Shown here: one piece after another, positions 22,476 through 34,189 of the stretch
How the letters are laid out: every line of letters begins with the position of its first letter
Position numbering within the stretch: position 1 is the first letter of the stretch
Assembly (NCBI RefSeq): GCF_030272615.1
Contig: NC_081407.1
Coordinates: 436,636,230-436,700,229 of the forward strand
Length of the DNA stretch: 64,000 bases
Source of the DNA: Cryptomeria japonica
Taxonomy: Eukaryota > Streptophyta > Pinopsida > Cupressales > Cupressaceae
Direction: 5' to 3'
The notes under the pieces: model-generated
Database searches by the model: none
Told to the model about the DNA's origin: nothing
What the model saw: only the letters and a program-made list of their open reading frames with translations
Position numbers and translations under genes: made by a program

Positions 22476-22836
22476 GGTATTAATCTTGTTACCCTACATC
22501 TTCACAGTCCTTTACTCTCACATTTTGTTCATACATATATAGATTTTGTTTGAACTGTTCCGTTTAGTTTTAAAACAATAACAATTGCAAAGCTCACAAA
22601 AAAATCGTCCAAAAACCTTCAATTCTTCTTTACCCACGACTATCGCATACGGTTAGTTGACTGGGGTGGGGTATAATCTTCATCATCTTTCGAACACCCA
22701 TCTCCCTCCAAACTTTCACCTCCCTCCGCACCTTCACCTTCACCTCCACCTCCCTCCACACCTATTCCATGGCCATCCTCTTTCTCACGCAGAAATAGCT
22801 CCAACATTGTCCACCCCAGGGTCGCTTATGCCCTCC

Positions 22837-23172
22837 TTATCGACCGGTCCTCCCCAACTTTCCACGTGATAAGGGGAGGATGGTACTAACTCCACCTTTG
22901 GTTTCCCCCTTTTCAAGATCAATCCCAATACTTGGAATTGCAGTGAGGAGCAAATCGTCGAGGCCATCAAGCCATTCCTCCCCCACACATGCCTTCATCA
23001 ACCATTGTACCTTGTTCAAGCTCTTCCCAATCTCCAACGCCCATGCGACCACCATGCTAATGATATCCACATTCGTGCGATACCGGTGACATGTTTGCAT
23101 GAAGCAATCCCCAATAAACAACTTCAAATATTTCAAAAATCTTTCATCGTTGTACTTGAAAATGGATTTCAA
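22837..23172 (-). pseudogene. Unrecognised open frame, 111 codons
   Basis: The minus strand is open across MKSIFKYNDERFLKYLKLFI, then WALEIGKSLNKVQWLMKACV and EEWLDGLDDLLLTAIPSIGI. The mix of hydrophobic and charged residues with tryptophans looks like coding sequence, more so than the serine/histidine-rich plus strand. It has no clear start of its own (a stop lies a few codons upstream) and ends in low-complexity CT-rich DNA at 22680-22770. I do not recognise it; it may be a worn gene or transposon piece, possibly linked to the ORF region at 24633. Confidence 0.25.
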
Positions 23173-23215
23173 CCTTTAATTAGATACCAAGCCAACTGTT
23201 GCTTCACTGTGTAAA

Positions 23216-23390
23216 CAGTGAATGTGGCTTCCATTCTATCTGCAATTGCCCAACACCCAACACGGTGAATGTGGCCTCCAATTTGTCTGCAACTGCCCAA
23301 CACGGTGAATGTGGCTTCCAATTTATCTACAACTGCCCAACATGGTGAATGTGGCTTCCAATTTATGTGTAAATGGTGAATGTGGCTTTT
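23216..23390. repeat. Minisatellite, 40-bp unit, about 4 copies
   Basis: Units of the form ggtgaatgtggcttccaatt plus atctacaactgcccaaca repeat head to tail from 23216. The first copy has a few extra bases and the last is truncated. Copies differ at several positions. Confidence 0.85.
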
Positions 23391-23904
23391 TAAAACTCCT
23401 TTAAACTCTTACCGAAAGATCTATTAAATGGCAACTTAACTGCTTTCGCTTAATGACGACATCCTTAGTATATCATGTCTCTCCCAACTCAATGCACACT
23501 TCCCATAATGTAAGAGGATAACACCACCTCATTCCATTAGAGCATGGCATTAATTGTAATATGCATTGTAATCTACTTTGTAAAATTTTATCATTTATTG
23601 GATTTTAATTCTCTCATTCGATCTTGCCATTTATTAACTAATAAATATTGCCCCTTTCCAATTCCCATGCGTATACAATTAATACACGTGCCAACACATA
23701 TACTTTCCAATCATGTAAGGGAAAAGGAGCCAAAACGTGTGCACCCTACCTTCAGGGTCCACGTGGCTACCACCTTTGACCGCTGGCTAGGTAGACAGTC
23801 GAGTTGGCTACCAGATATCAAATTATTGGGCGTATATATGTTATATGCATTTATAAAATATAGATTATATGCATATACAAAATACCTAATACAAAATACA
23901 CACA

Positions 23905-24060
23905 TGTATATGTGTGTGTGTATATATATATGTGTGTGTGTGTGTGTATGTGTTTGCGTATGTGTATATATATATTGTCACATGTATGAATATACATATA
24001 TGTACACATACACACACACACACATACTCACATGTACAAATATACATATATGCACATGTG
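23905..24060. repeat. Compound TG/TA then CA microsatellite, self-complementary
   Basis: Runs of tgtgtg and tatata (23908-23975) are followed by tatgtaca and cacaca runs (24000-24060) that are roughly their complement, so the strand can fold back on itself. Open frames across it are artefacts of low complexity. Confidence 0.85.
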
Positions 24061-24632
24061 TACAATCTCAATTTTTTATGAAACAACGATTCAATCTTTT
24101 AATTCAAACTTTCAACCTCTTCAATTGACATACACTGACAATGAAATCTTCAACCAAGGAAATTCAAACCCATAACCCCAACATTTGTAACAATGACATG
24201 CAAAGTGTACAGAAAACCGCAAGTCAAAACATACCTACATGGATGTACACTGAAACTTTGCAATGTTTGAAATGATGAAATACAACTCCATATCAAGTCA
24301 TGTATATGTATGTATATATAGATGAGCATATCTATATATACATGTAAATAAACAATTTGAAACGATATATTTCCTTTTGTTTTTTATTATATCTATATAT
24401 GTACATGTGCATTTCTGTTTGAATTACTCAAAATATTGTAATCCTCTTAATCCTTTCATCGCCATTGTCATGCTTATTGGAATGTCTATGTTTGTAAATG
24501 ACAACTCATTGTTGTACTATAAAGTAATGTTTTGAAGTCACATTATATATTTGTAATTTATAGCATGATGCAGATGACTGTGGACAATTCAACATGATAC
24601 ATTCCAGGTAACGGACATGGACACAACATAGC
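24061..24632. other. No gene recognised
   Basis: AT-rich sequence with short TA/TG runs (24300-24410). Nothing codes convincingly before the open region at 24633. Confidence 0.4.
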
Positions 24633-25279
24633 ATGGAATTGACAAACACAGATCAACACTATCAGATTGTAAAAAATTATGAACATGATAGGCAACACTA
24701 TTTGAAGGTCCATCACACACTAACAAGTCAAGGTCTTATTGAAACCCTGCCTCCAAATGATGCAAATTATGAAATCCTAAAATATATCCACGAATCATTC
24801 CCCATGTCCCATTCTGCTATTCCACCCATAGATTGGCCTGTTCACATCCCATTTCCACGCATCCAGGCACAACAAGAGTGGATTATGAGTCATGCTCATC
24901 ATGTTCACCAACTCTTTGTCTATCCATACCCCAACGTTGATCTTGTCTTCCCCACAAGATCTTGTTTCTTTTCAAAATTATTCAAGCTCGGGCTTGAATC
25001 ATGGCAAACCAACTATATCAATAGATTTTTCCTAGAAAACTATGGTCCTCAAGTTCGACAATGCTCTGAAAACTTGTCATGGCAACGACTGTTCATGTAG
25101 TAGTGAATGAACATATCCCATTGTGGATTTTTACCAAAGTATACATTCAATCTAATTGTAAGCTTAATACCCCTTCCCGACTATACAGTCAAGCAATTAT
25201 TTGGAAAGAACCCATTCCAGCTACACCACCACATCTACTTGACCTCGAAGGTTTCGACCATGACTTCGAACCAGAATAG
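24633..25279 (+). pseudogene. Unrecognised gene remnant upstream of the transposase
   Basis: About 150 codons are open from ATGGAATTGACAAACACAG; the protein is rich in histidine, tyrosine and proline (ANYEILKYIHESFPMSH, PYPNVDLVFPTRSCFFSKLF). At about 25085 the sense moves to another frame, which then runs to a stop at 25279 (NEHIPLWIFTKVYIQSN, then LLDLEGFDHDFEPE). A single small frameshift explains this. I know no family match. It lies on the same strand 440 bp upstream of the pogo-like transposase, so it could be a second gene of that DNA transposon or an unrelated dead gene. Confidence 0.4.
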
Positions 25280-25716
25280 GTGTTACAATTTTAGAATAGT
25301 AACTATTTTAAACGGTCCCTACTCTACAAATGTCCAATGCACTAAACCAATAAACAATTGCTGGCCTAACTTTTTAAACAACATACGACGTTTTGTAAAA
25401 CGGAACCATAGTCCTACTATTCAAGCAACACTAACATCTTGCACCATGCTGTCATTGAATTTGAAATTGCACCTCAATTCCATATCAAGCATCACTGTTA
25501 CCATTGAGCACCATGCATTGGTGTACAACATGACATGGTTAGTTGGTTCCATCTCACACTACCAAATTCCAAACAGTATACCAATTGTCTTGTGACATAA
25601 AGTTAAACATATCAATCATATTAGTCTATAGTTGTTATTAATCTGCATAATTTAAATGATTGGACAACTAACATACATGTTCTTCTTGTTGTGTGCATGC
25701 ATGGAAGGCAAACAAG
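25280..25716. other. No confident gene
   Basis: An open frame continues through about 25595 but its translation (many asparagine, serine and threonine residues) has no recognisable motif and overlaps the previous remnant in another frame. I take it as chance or as leader sequence of the transposase gene. Confidence 0.35.
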
Positions 25717-25884
25717 ATGGCTCCTCGTGGTTCAAAGAGATCAGCATGCACAAGGTTGCATTCACATAAAAGAGGAGTCATGTTCCCTGTAGAAGCAGAA
25801 GCTTCGCCTCCTAGTGAGAACAATGCAAACCCTATACCCCCAACAACAGAGAGTCCCAATGAACAACCTCTCTTGCCCACGGTG
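25717..25884 (+). pseudogene. pogo/Tigger-like transposase, N-terminal piece
   Basis: ATG near 25717 starts MAPRGSKRSACTRLHSHKRG, a basic then proline-rich leader, and the frame is cut by LTR element A after ACG GTG. The five bases cggtg at 25880-25884 are repeated at 32810-32814 beyond the element, so the gene continues there. The start is chosen because it is the first ATG of a frame that leads into the rest of the gene; homology of this leader itself is not clear. Confidence 0.5.
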
Positions 25885-26847
25885 TGTTGGAATCCAATAA
25901 CACTGAGAGGGGAGGAGGGGGGGCAATCAGTGTTATACCGGAATGATCAATTTTAGCCTTATTAAAACATTCATACACCAACCGGTATACCGATACATAC
26001 AAAATTGAAAAAAGTAAAGCAACCAATAAGCCATTCACATAAATGAGAACCATAACACACATAATTATACATGGAAAACCTCAAAGAGGAAAAACCACGG
26101 TGGGATTTGTGACCCACAATATCAATTCACTAACCATATGAAGAGATATTATAATATATAGGGGCACGCACTTGCAGGAAGGCTTACAGCCTAGAACACA
26201 CTGCTCAATCACAAAAGGAGCCTCACTGACTACATATAAATCCAGACTACAATCCAGAGAAGTGTTGAACTGCAAAAGATAGCATCTCCTATGCCTGAAT
26301 ACAGTTATGGTTAAGCTCTGTCGGTTTCGGTCTGAAACCCTAAACCCTTTACCGGAATAACCCTTACATAAATATCCTCACATACGTGATCTCTCTGATA
26401 TATTTCGCATCTCCTTCCTAATACATATTCACATTATATCACATCCACATATATCCCAATACAATTACAATTACTATCTCGAAATGATCTAATCCAATTG
26501 ACCTATATACCCTATACAACTTATCATGCCTTATGTCGGCTTACAAAGATAATTACAATATCAATATACATGTCGGCTAGATAACATAAATACATGAATA
26601 CCAAAAGAAGTTGCCGATGCCGGATCCAAGAGATGTTGGCCTCCAACACCGATAACCTTATTCTAAACCTTGTCGGCTTGCATTGCCGGTAACCTAAGAA
26701 ATCCTTCTATCCTGCTGGTGTCGGTGTAGTGTATGTGAAGTGCCTGTTGGTACACAAGTGAACCAAAACACGAAGCCAAAACAAGATACCATGTTGCCAT
26801 CAATGAAAACATAGTGAAACCAACCAATTGAGTGTCAATTGCCAACA
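25885..26847 (-). repeat. LTR of element A (3' LTR by orientation)
   Basis: Starts tgttggaatccaataacact and ends tcaattgccaaca. Matches 31816-32809 along its whole length. It contains the stretch gtgggatttgtgacccacaa near its first quarter, shared with element C and, inverted, with element B. Confidence 0.9.
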
Positions 26848-27117
26848 ATCTCCCCCTTTGGCATTGATGGCAACACTCATGTGAAAAATGGTCAAGGTTT
26901 CATCTGTCGGTTTCATCCTGCCTCCTGAGCTGAATATTCTTCAATACAAAATACTCCATACTTTCATAGTTTTCCATCTATATACTCCCCCTAATGTATA
27001 CAACTCCCTTTTTATTTTTCACGTCTATATCACTCCCCCTTTGACATCAATGCCATCAAAATTTCCAAAAAGAATACCAAAAATCCAGCACTGTACAATG
27101 AATATCCCAAAAATATC

Positions 27118-30100
27118 TTACCGAAGCTTAACAAATTTGAAAATTTCCAGATATGCCTTCTCCAATAGCTCAAGATAAGTATCCCAACCAAATTTGAAAG
27201 TGCTAGAAATAGATACAAATCCATTTAGCATATGGGCAAAGGAATCTTTCTCTTCTAGCTCTGTCGGTGTGGGCTTTCCAACCAAATCTATACACTCCTT
27301 ATGTACATCGAGTGAATCCAACCGGGGACTCACCAAACCTCTAAGACTTCTAGCTCTTCTTAGGATTTTGTCTTTTTCTTTCTCAAGAGCAAAAATTTGA
27401 GCTTCCAAAACCAAAATTTGACCATCAATGGATGTAGTCAATGAAGTCAATCCATCAAAAGAATTAGCTATACTTGCAATTTTCTCCTGAAATTCCTTAA
27501 TCTTCTTATCTGCATTAACTGTAAGTACGTCTGTGTTACAACATACTCTGTAAAAATTTGTACATTGCTTTAAAGAACTGTCTATTAATTTCAACTTTTC
27601 ATCAATTTTCTTCCTCTCAAACTCAATCATCTGATCAAATGCATCTCTTTTATCCTGAGTAAACCTCTCCAGTGCTTGTTTGTTTGAAATGTACTACAAG
27701 GATTGGAAATCCTTTGAAATGTGCTCAGTAATTATCTTCAGCTTGTCGGATGGGTTCACTTCTCTATCAATCTTGCACTCGGGGACTAGTATGTGTAAAA
27801 CAGTGATTGACTGATCAATAATCCCTTTATCCATAGATCCATCCTTCATCAATTTCTGTGCAACCATCATCATGAGTTCAGTGGGACTCATCTCGGTTAC
27901 GTTTTTCTTTACAACCTGCGAGGTGTCAATTGACAACAATGATGGACCTACTACCAGTTCCCTACCAAATTCCCCTTTCTTCTCCTCTGATGATTTATCC
28001 TTTATAGCTTCCTCACTTACACAGGCGGATTTGCCACTTGGTGCAGTCTCTATAACTGTCGGTTCCTCTGTAGGAACTGCAACCTCAACCTATACATTTG
28101 TATCCAAAGGATTGTTATCCTCAACATTAGTATCCTGTACATTATCAACTTTTTCACTCTCTATATTTGTCGGTATCTCAACATCTACCAGGGGTTTAAT
28201 TTCCACTATCTTAATGTTTTTCAAAATTGAGGGTGAAGTACCCATAATACCCTTTCCTTTTCCTTCAATCGAGGTGTCTGTAGTGTCTGTCTTAAATTTC
28301 GGTGAAGTAAAGAAACCTCGGTTCTCTTCAAAGAATGTAACCCATGCCTTGTGGGTCTCCTTTATTATCTCATTTACCCTTCCTAGCATCAGACTAGTTA
28401 TTCTATGTTTGTTGTTAAAGACTTTTCTATCTGCCACCTCAAGTGTCCTATCCATTTCTTCTAGAGTAATAGAAACACAAACAGATAACAACTCTTGAAT
28501 TTTTATGTGCTTGTCTTCTTGCATTGCTGATAGTCTCCTAGCATCTAACATATCATACAATTCTGTCGGTATTTGATCTTCAATTTCTATCAAGGCTTTC
28601 TTATAAATATCCAAAAATAACAATATTGCTTCCTCTACCTCTCTTTGTTCATCATTCTCTAAACGATCATAGTAAAACTATACATTCTTTAACATGCCAT
28701 CCTTAGTCATTTCATCTACTAACTCTGCACAAGTTTTTGGTGGAATGATGGTTACATTACCAGATTGAATTGTCGTATCAATGCCATTCTTTTTCTTCCT
28801 TTTTGCAGTACCAGATAGAGCTGAAGATGTTACTTTTGGTGCTTTCTTCTGTGTCGGTAATTTGAATGTAACTTTCCTGACCAGTTGCTTTTTAGCCTCT
28901 ACCTTGGTTTCCTCTTTTTTCTTCCTTATAACCCTTTTGAAAGCCATGGTTGTGTCATCCTTAGATGTAGACTCAGTTGTAATAGACTCAATGAACACTT
29001 CTAGTTCTTTCCTCTTCCTGCCTTTCTCCAAGACAACATCAATCAATGCTTTTATGTCCTGTGAGACCTTCTCAACAAACTTGCTTGCCTTTCCTTCCCG
29101 CTTCTATCTTTTCTTTCGGTTGAACTTTGTTTCAACCTCTTGTGTCTTCTATTTAGCAGTACCATAGGGCTTCTCAGCTTCATCAACAAGTGCATCAATC
29201 AACATCTTTGCATAAGAATCAAGGATCTATGCATCAACTTGATAGCCCATTTCCTCAATCTAGATCTTCCGGGGGTTGACCGCTTCCATGAGTGTTTCAT
29301 CTTTCTTCACCATGAAGCATATGTCAGTTGAGTATTTCTCAACAATATGCTTAGGAATCATTTCCCTAAATTTCATAGACTTCTGGAATCCCTTAAAATA
29401 TCCCCATACTTTGTCATCCCTCTAACTACCTAATGTAGCAATTGACTGTTTCAATTGCCTCCCTACCGGGACGTCAAATGCCCATTGCCTTTTCCCAAAA
29501 CTGGAAGTGTCATTCATGAAAAATAATATTAAGCAGACAATTAAGTTGCCATACCAGAAAGTCCATTTCTTTTCACCTTTAATCTTTCCTAGGTTTATCA
29601 ATAGTTCATCCAACACCCAACCACATAGATCTAATTTCTCATTTTCCATCATCATCTTATAAGCTGTGAAAATACAGGAGCTAGAAACAAAATTATGTCG
29701 GTTTGACTGAGTTACCTTATAACTAATGATCATGCTACCAAATCTAATGTATGTATCGGTAATAGTGTTGATTCTCATAGATCTCCTGTCCGATGTTGCG
29801 CCGATGATTTTGTTGACATAATCATTAAAAACCTTCTTATCTGGACGTTGCCCAACCTGTGGTAAACCAGTGATTGCCCTAATGGCCTCCTTGGTGATCT
29901 TGTAAGGTCTGTCCAACCAGATAAATTCTCCATGTACTATGCTTAAAACATACCTAACTATTTCATCTTTGAATTCCAAAATGTCTAGAATTCTGGTAAA
30001 CCCTAAGTCTTCAATGTGCTTGTATGTAGGTTTGATATTTCCGGAATCTCCCATAAGCTCGCTCATGTACATGCTCTTTATATCAGATGTCCCCAAATCC

Positions 30101-30315
30101 TCAATGTGATAGTGTATGTATGCCCTAGCATCTCCGACATACACAAATCCCTCCAGAACACAAGAAAATGCTCCAACTGAATCTTCCAGGGTAGCCACAT
30201 GCAGATATCGCTTGAAAATTGGCCTGGGATAGTCTTTGACCTGAACAACAGTCATGTTTGCAACAAAGATAGGAACAGATGATGATCTCGCTTCCATGAT
30301 TAAAGATAAATACAT
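27118..30315 (-). pseudogene. Second ORF region of element A: PMD-like domain plus coiled-coil tail
   Basis: The first 297 codons (30315 to 29422) are open: MEARSSSVPIFVANMTVVQV, then a region with FIWLDRPYKITKEAIRAIT and GLPQVGQRPDKK. This is the layout of plant mobile domain or 'putative plant transposon' proteins, in which a strand pair 'G-E-x-x-x-L' is followed by an amphipathic helix and G-L-P. Later come YVGDARAYIHY-type and WTFWYGNLIVCLILFFMND segments. The remainder to 27118 is lysine-rich, then acidic and threonine-rich, then coiled-coil-like (KKIKEFQEKIASIANSFDGL). The 3' end has a clear counterpart in element C. What such a protein did for the element is unknown. The region is broken, with several breaks. 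Confidence 0.55.
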
Positions 30316-30656
30316 GTTAATTGCTTCAGGTGAAACCCTAACAAACTCTTCCAGTCACCGATGAAATCGCTCAAGAAGATATCAAATTGCACTGAATCGC
30401 CTCTGATCACTCTTAATCACACTGAATCGCTTATGAATGCAAGGTGATAAAAAATGAAGTAGATTCAACCTTATATCCTCCAAGTAAAACCCTAATCTTT
30501 CGTTGACATCAATGACTTCTGGTGAAAGATACCGAATCTTGAACAAAATATATCCATGCGGATAAGCATCTCCAATGCCTGGAACATCTTCTAGAACCTC
30601 TTCCTGGGGCATATGCAACATCTTCATGAATTTTGCCTACCCCTAAAGCATCTGCC

Positions 30657-31834
30657 TCAGTTACCGGATGAACTTCCTATTGGTGTAGGAGCAACCTCTT
30701 GTGCCGGATAAGTAATCGGTGCATTCCCATCTGCTGATTGATCTTCAGTCTTCCTGACCCATCTCTGGGTATGATCTTGCCGGATTTCACTAACCTTTTC
30801 TTTTCCTTTCTCATTTGATTCTCCATTACCAACAGGTGGATTTTCGCTTCTATAGAATTTAGCAATATGTCCAATTATTCTTTTGAATTCGTTTGCTAAA
30901 ACCGGTATAATTGCTTGACCTACACTAATTAGCCATATGTCCAAATTTTCCACATGCATAGCATTTAACATTCATTCTACAATCTTCTGTCTTATGACCA
31001 TACTTATTACATTTAGAACATTGACTAGGAGTAGAATCAGGGTTCTGATTTTCTCTGTTTCTACATTGCCTAGCCATGTGACCAAATCTATTGTAAATAA
31101 AACATCTACCATTAATTTATAAACATTAAACTGCCTTACTGGTGCCTTATGGTTTTGATCTTCATTAGCAATGCTAGTTGTCTGTCCTTGCTCAAATCCA
31201 AGTCCACTGGAATTTCCATTTTGTCTTTGTCTCTTCAATAACTCATCTAGTTGTGCTGAACTAATCTTGAATTTTTCTTTACACTCACTTATAGTAGTTA
31301 TATCATCTTTTTGAATTATCATTTGTCTCTCGAGCTCTTTTTCATTACTCTGGGATTGTACTAAATTAGTTCTTAACATATCATTCTCATGAACCAACCT
31401 ACCACATTCTTCAAATTTGTTATTCAGGGATACAACAATGTTTTCTTCCTTCTTCTGGTCCTCAATCTCCTTAGACATTCTCATAGTTATAGCTTGCATT
31501 TCATTTTTCATGACCATGTTCCCTTGACTCAGTTTCGACACTATTCCTTAAATGCATCTTTCTCTTTATCATCTTGATTTTGCAAAAGTTCCTTCCTCCT
31601 AGCTTGAACAAATGACAACCTCTCCTATAGTACAAGAATGAATTCCTTAGCAGAATTCAATTCATCTTGTAGCTTTAAGTTCTTCAACCCTTCAACAACA
31701 TAATCTTCAAGTTCCATCTCAAGTTGCTTTTCAAATCCCATATCCATGGATTCTGGATTCAGGATACTCCTCAAGCTGTTAAAATTCCTCTGAGGCACAA
31801 GGCTCTGATACAAATTGTTGGAATCCAATAACAC
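30657..31834 (-). pseudogene. gag-like region of element A with CCHC zinc knuckles
   Basis: Just after the primer site the minus strand encodes a glutamate/lysine-rich coiled coil (KNEMQAITMRMSKEIEDQKK) that closely resembles the only ORF of element B. Near 31020-30950 two to three CCHC-type knuckles are visible (C-x2-C-x3-GH-x4-C, as in CSKCNKYGHKTEDC and CYACGKFGHM), typical of Gag nucleocapsid. A basic, glycine- and serine-rich tail follows. The region is broken. Confidence 0.7.
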
Positions 31835-32809
31835 TAAGAAGGGGGTGGGGGGGTGAGCGAGGGGGGGGTGTGAGAATCAGTTTTATACCAGAATGATCAA
31901 TTTTAGCCTTATTAAAACATGCATGCACCAACCGGTATATCGGTACATATAGAATTGAAAGAAGTAAATCAACTAATAAGCCAATCACATAAATGAGAAC
32001 CATAAAACACAAAATTATACGTGGAAAACCTCAAAGAGGAAAAATCACGGTGGGATTTGTGACCCACAATATCAATTCACTGGCCATATGAAGAGATATT
32101 ACAAAATATAGGGGCTTGCACTTGTAGGAAGGCTTATAGCCTAGAGCATACTGCTCAATCACAAAAGTAGTCTCACTGACTACATATAAATCCAAACTAC
32201 ACTCCAGAGAAGTGTTGAACTGTAAAAGATAACATCTCCTATGCCTGAATACAGTTCCGGTTAAGCTCTGTCAGTTTCGATCTGAAACCCTAAGCCCTTT
32301 ACCAGAATAACCCTTACATAAATATCCTCACATACATGATCTCTCTAATATATTTCACATCTCCTTCCTAATACATATTCACATTATATCAAATCGACAT
32401 GTATCCCAATACAATTACAATTACTATCTCAAAATGATCTAATCCAATTGACCTATATGCCCTATACAACTTATCATGCCTTATGTCGGCTTACAAAGAT
32501 AATTATAATATCAATATACATATCGGCTAGATAACATAAATACATGAATATCAAAAACAATTGTTGATGCCAGATCCAAGAGATGTCGACCTCCAATACC
32601 GATAACCTTATTCTAAACCTTGTTGGCTTGCATTGTCGATAACCTGAGAAATCCTTCTATCCTATCGGTGTCGGTGTCGGTGCCTGTGTAGTGTCTGTGA
32701 AGTGCCTGTCAATACACAAGTGAACTAAAACATGAAGCCAGAACAAGCTACCATGTTGCCATCAATGACAACATAGTGAAACCATCCAATTGAGTGTCAA
32801 TTGACAACA
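31816..32809 (-). repeat. LTR of element A (5' LTR by orientation)
   Basis: Starts tgttggaatccaataacact and ends tgtcaattgacaaca, with the primer site directly to its left on the plus strand. It is about 30 bp longer than its partner, partly from a G-rich run near 31845-31870 and a short repeat around 32660. Confidence 0.9.
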
Positions 32810-32814
32810 CGGTG

Positions 32815-34189
32815 GAGGATCATAGTCCACCTTCCACTTCAATCAAAGTTACTATGCAATAGAATTTGTGATCGGCAATAGACATGAAAGGTGCTCTCCA
32901 CGATGTTGAGGATAATGACATGTCCATAGGGGCGCATCAAAGAAATGGGGCATTCCAATAGCAACACTATCAAAATGGTTGGGTGGTCTCACAATCACAT
33001 CGAAGAAGGGTCCACCAACAATCCTCACCACCGAAGAAGAAGAAGAAGAGATAGTTTAGTGGAGCCAAGAGATGGCTGGGGTTGGTCATGGTCTCGAAAT
33101 CATCAACTTGAAGGCAACTATCTCTCATATATGTGAGACTAGACCAACCCCTTTCAAGGATGGCATGCTTGGGAAGTCGTGGTGGTTTGGTTTCAAGACC
33201 TGACATCTAGAAATCATCTTGCGGACATATGAAGGCCTCAAGAAAGATAGGGCACTGATTTTGAGACCAGCAATTGTGTCTCCTTTCTATGGTACTTTGT
33301 CAAAATCCTATGTCGCTAATCCATATGGTCATGCTCGTATTTGGAACTATGATGAAACTGGTGTGATGGCTGACATAAATGGGGCTATGAGGGTTCTTGT
33401 GAAGAAAGGAAGCCAGAACGTGTCTTATATACTCCCACAGAGTCGTGAATGGATTACAATACTTTGCTACATTAACGCTTCCGGGCAAAGCATACCAGAC
33501 TTCTATTTATTCAAAGGGAAGAGGCAGTTACATAATTATATCTTGAAATGCGAGTCGGGAGCTTGCATGGAAGCACAACAACATGCCTGGATGACCAAGG
33601 AATTATTCCTTAATTGGTTGCACCACTTCAAGTGCTTTGTTTTAGGGGGTGTATCACCCACCAACATGAACTTGTTGATATTTGATGGCCATGTTGCACT
33701 GCCAACCATCCAGGAGGTGAGGATGATAGGCATATACTTGCTCACATTGCCAGCTCACACCTCTCACAAGATGAAACCACTCGATGTTAGTGTGTTCTCT
33801 CCTTTCAAGATGTACTTCAAATCAAAAAGAGCCCCGTGGATAGCAAGGTTCCAGAATGCAGAAATTAGGAGGGAAGAACTAGCAGAAATAGGCAACAAGT
33901 CTTTGGCCAAGGCATTGACTATTTCCAACATTATAGTAGGATTCAGAAGGACCGATATATGGCCCCTCAATCCAGATGCCCTCATGGACGACATGCAACC
34001 CAACAACACATTAGAGATCAACGAAGGTGAAGATGCATGTGCAATGCAGAACATGTTCATCCTTTCGGGTGTTCATGTGTCACCGAAAATGGTTGCAAAA
34101 AACATTGCTCTTATCCAACAATCAGATTCAAATAGACAAGTGGACAATGAACAACCAATCAACAACATTGGTGCAATTGCAGTTGACAA
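32815..34189 (+). pseudogene. pogo/Tigger-like DDE transposase, main part
   Basis: Domain order fits pogo-type transposases (DDE_1 fold; CENP-B and Jerky relatives). Helix-turn-helix: AIEFVIGNRHE then KWGIPIATLSKWLGG (about 32873-32990), then GPPTILTTEEEEEIV and the second DNA-binding part (RPTPFKDGMLGKSWWFGFK). The catalytic domain has IWNYDETGVM (first Asp, about 33340), LLIFDGH (second Asp, about 33680) and LPAHTSHKMKPLDVSVF (third acidic site, about 33745-33795), then GFRRTDIWPLNP. Such an enzyme cuts and rejoins transposon ends. In this copy at least two frameshifts disturb the first 130 bp, TAG at 33057 and TGA at 33201 interrupt the frame, and from 33204 it is open for over 320 codons. 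It is split by elements A and B. Terminal inverted repeats were not found. It is a dead DNA transposon gene, though the catalytic part has decayed little. Confidence 0.85.

Larger units (their letters stand above)
25885..32809 (-). mobile_element. LTR element A, non-autonomous, 6.9 kb, inserted in the transposase gene
   Basis: Complete in outline: two LTRs of about 0.96 and 0.99 kb (25885-26847, 31816-32809), TG...CA ends, and a 5-bp target-site duplication cggtg. Orientation is minus: the primer site (a worn tggtatcagagc, initiator-Met tRNA type) lies at about 31800-31815 beside the right LTR, and the purine tract gccaaagggggagat lies beside the left LTR at 26848-26865. Inside are a gag-like region with zinc knuckles and a long second ORF region with a PMD-like domain. 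No protease, reverse transcriptase, RNase H or integrase is seen. Primer site and purine tract are of Ty1/copia type, which is the likely parent lineage. The LTRs differ at roughly 9 percent of positions by eye, mostly transitions. It is broken, with around ten breaks in the coding regions. Confidence 0.85.

Noticed and set aside
22657-22869. 70-codon plus-strand frame rich in His, Leu and Pro
   Set aside because: Low-complexity CT-rich DNA; composition alone explains it.
23544-24128. 194-codon frame across the TG/CA microsatellite
   Set aside because: Open because of the dinucleotide repeats; cysteine/valine/tyrosine runs have no meaning as protein.
27872-28498. 208-codon plus-strand frame inside element A
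   Set aside because: Serine/phenylalanine-rich complement of the lysine/glutamate-rich ORF region on the minus strand.
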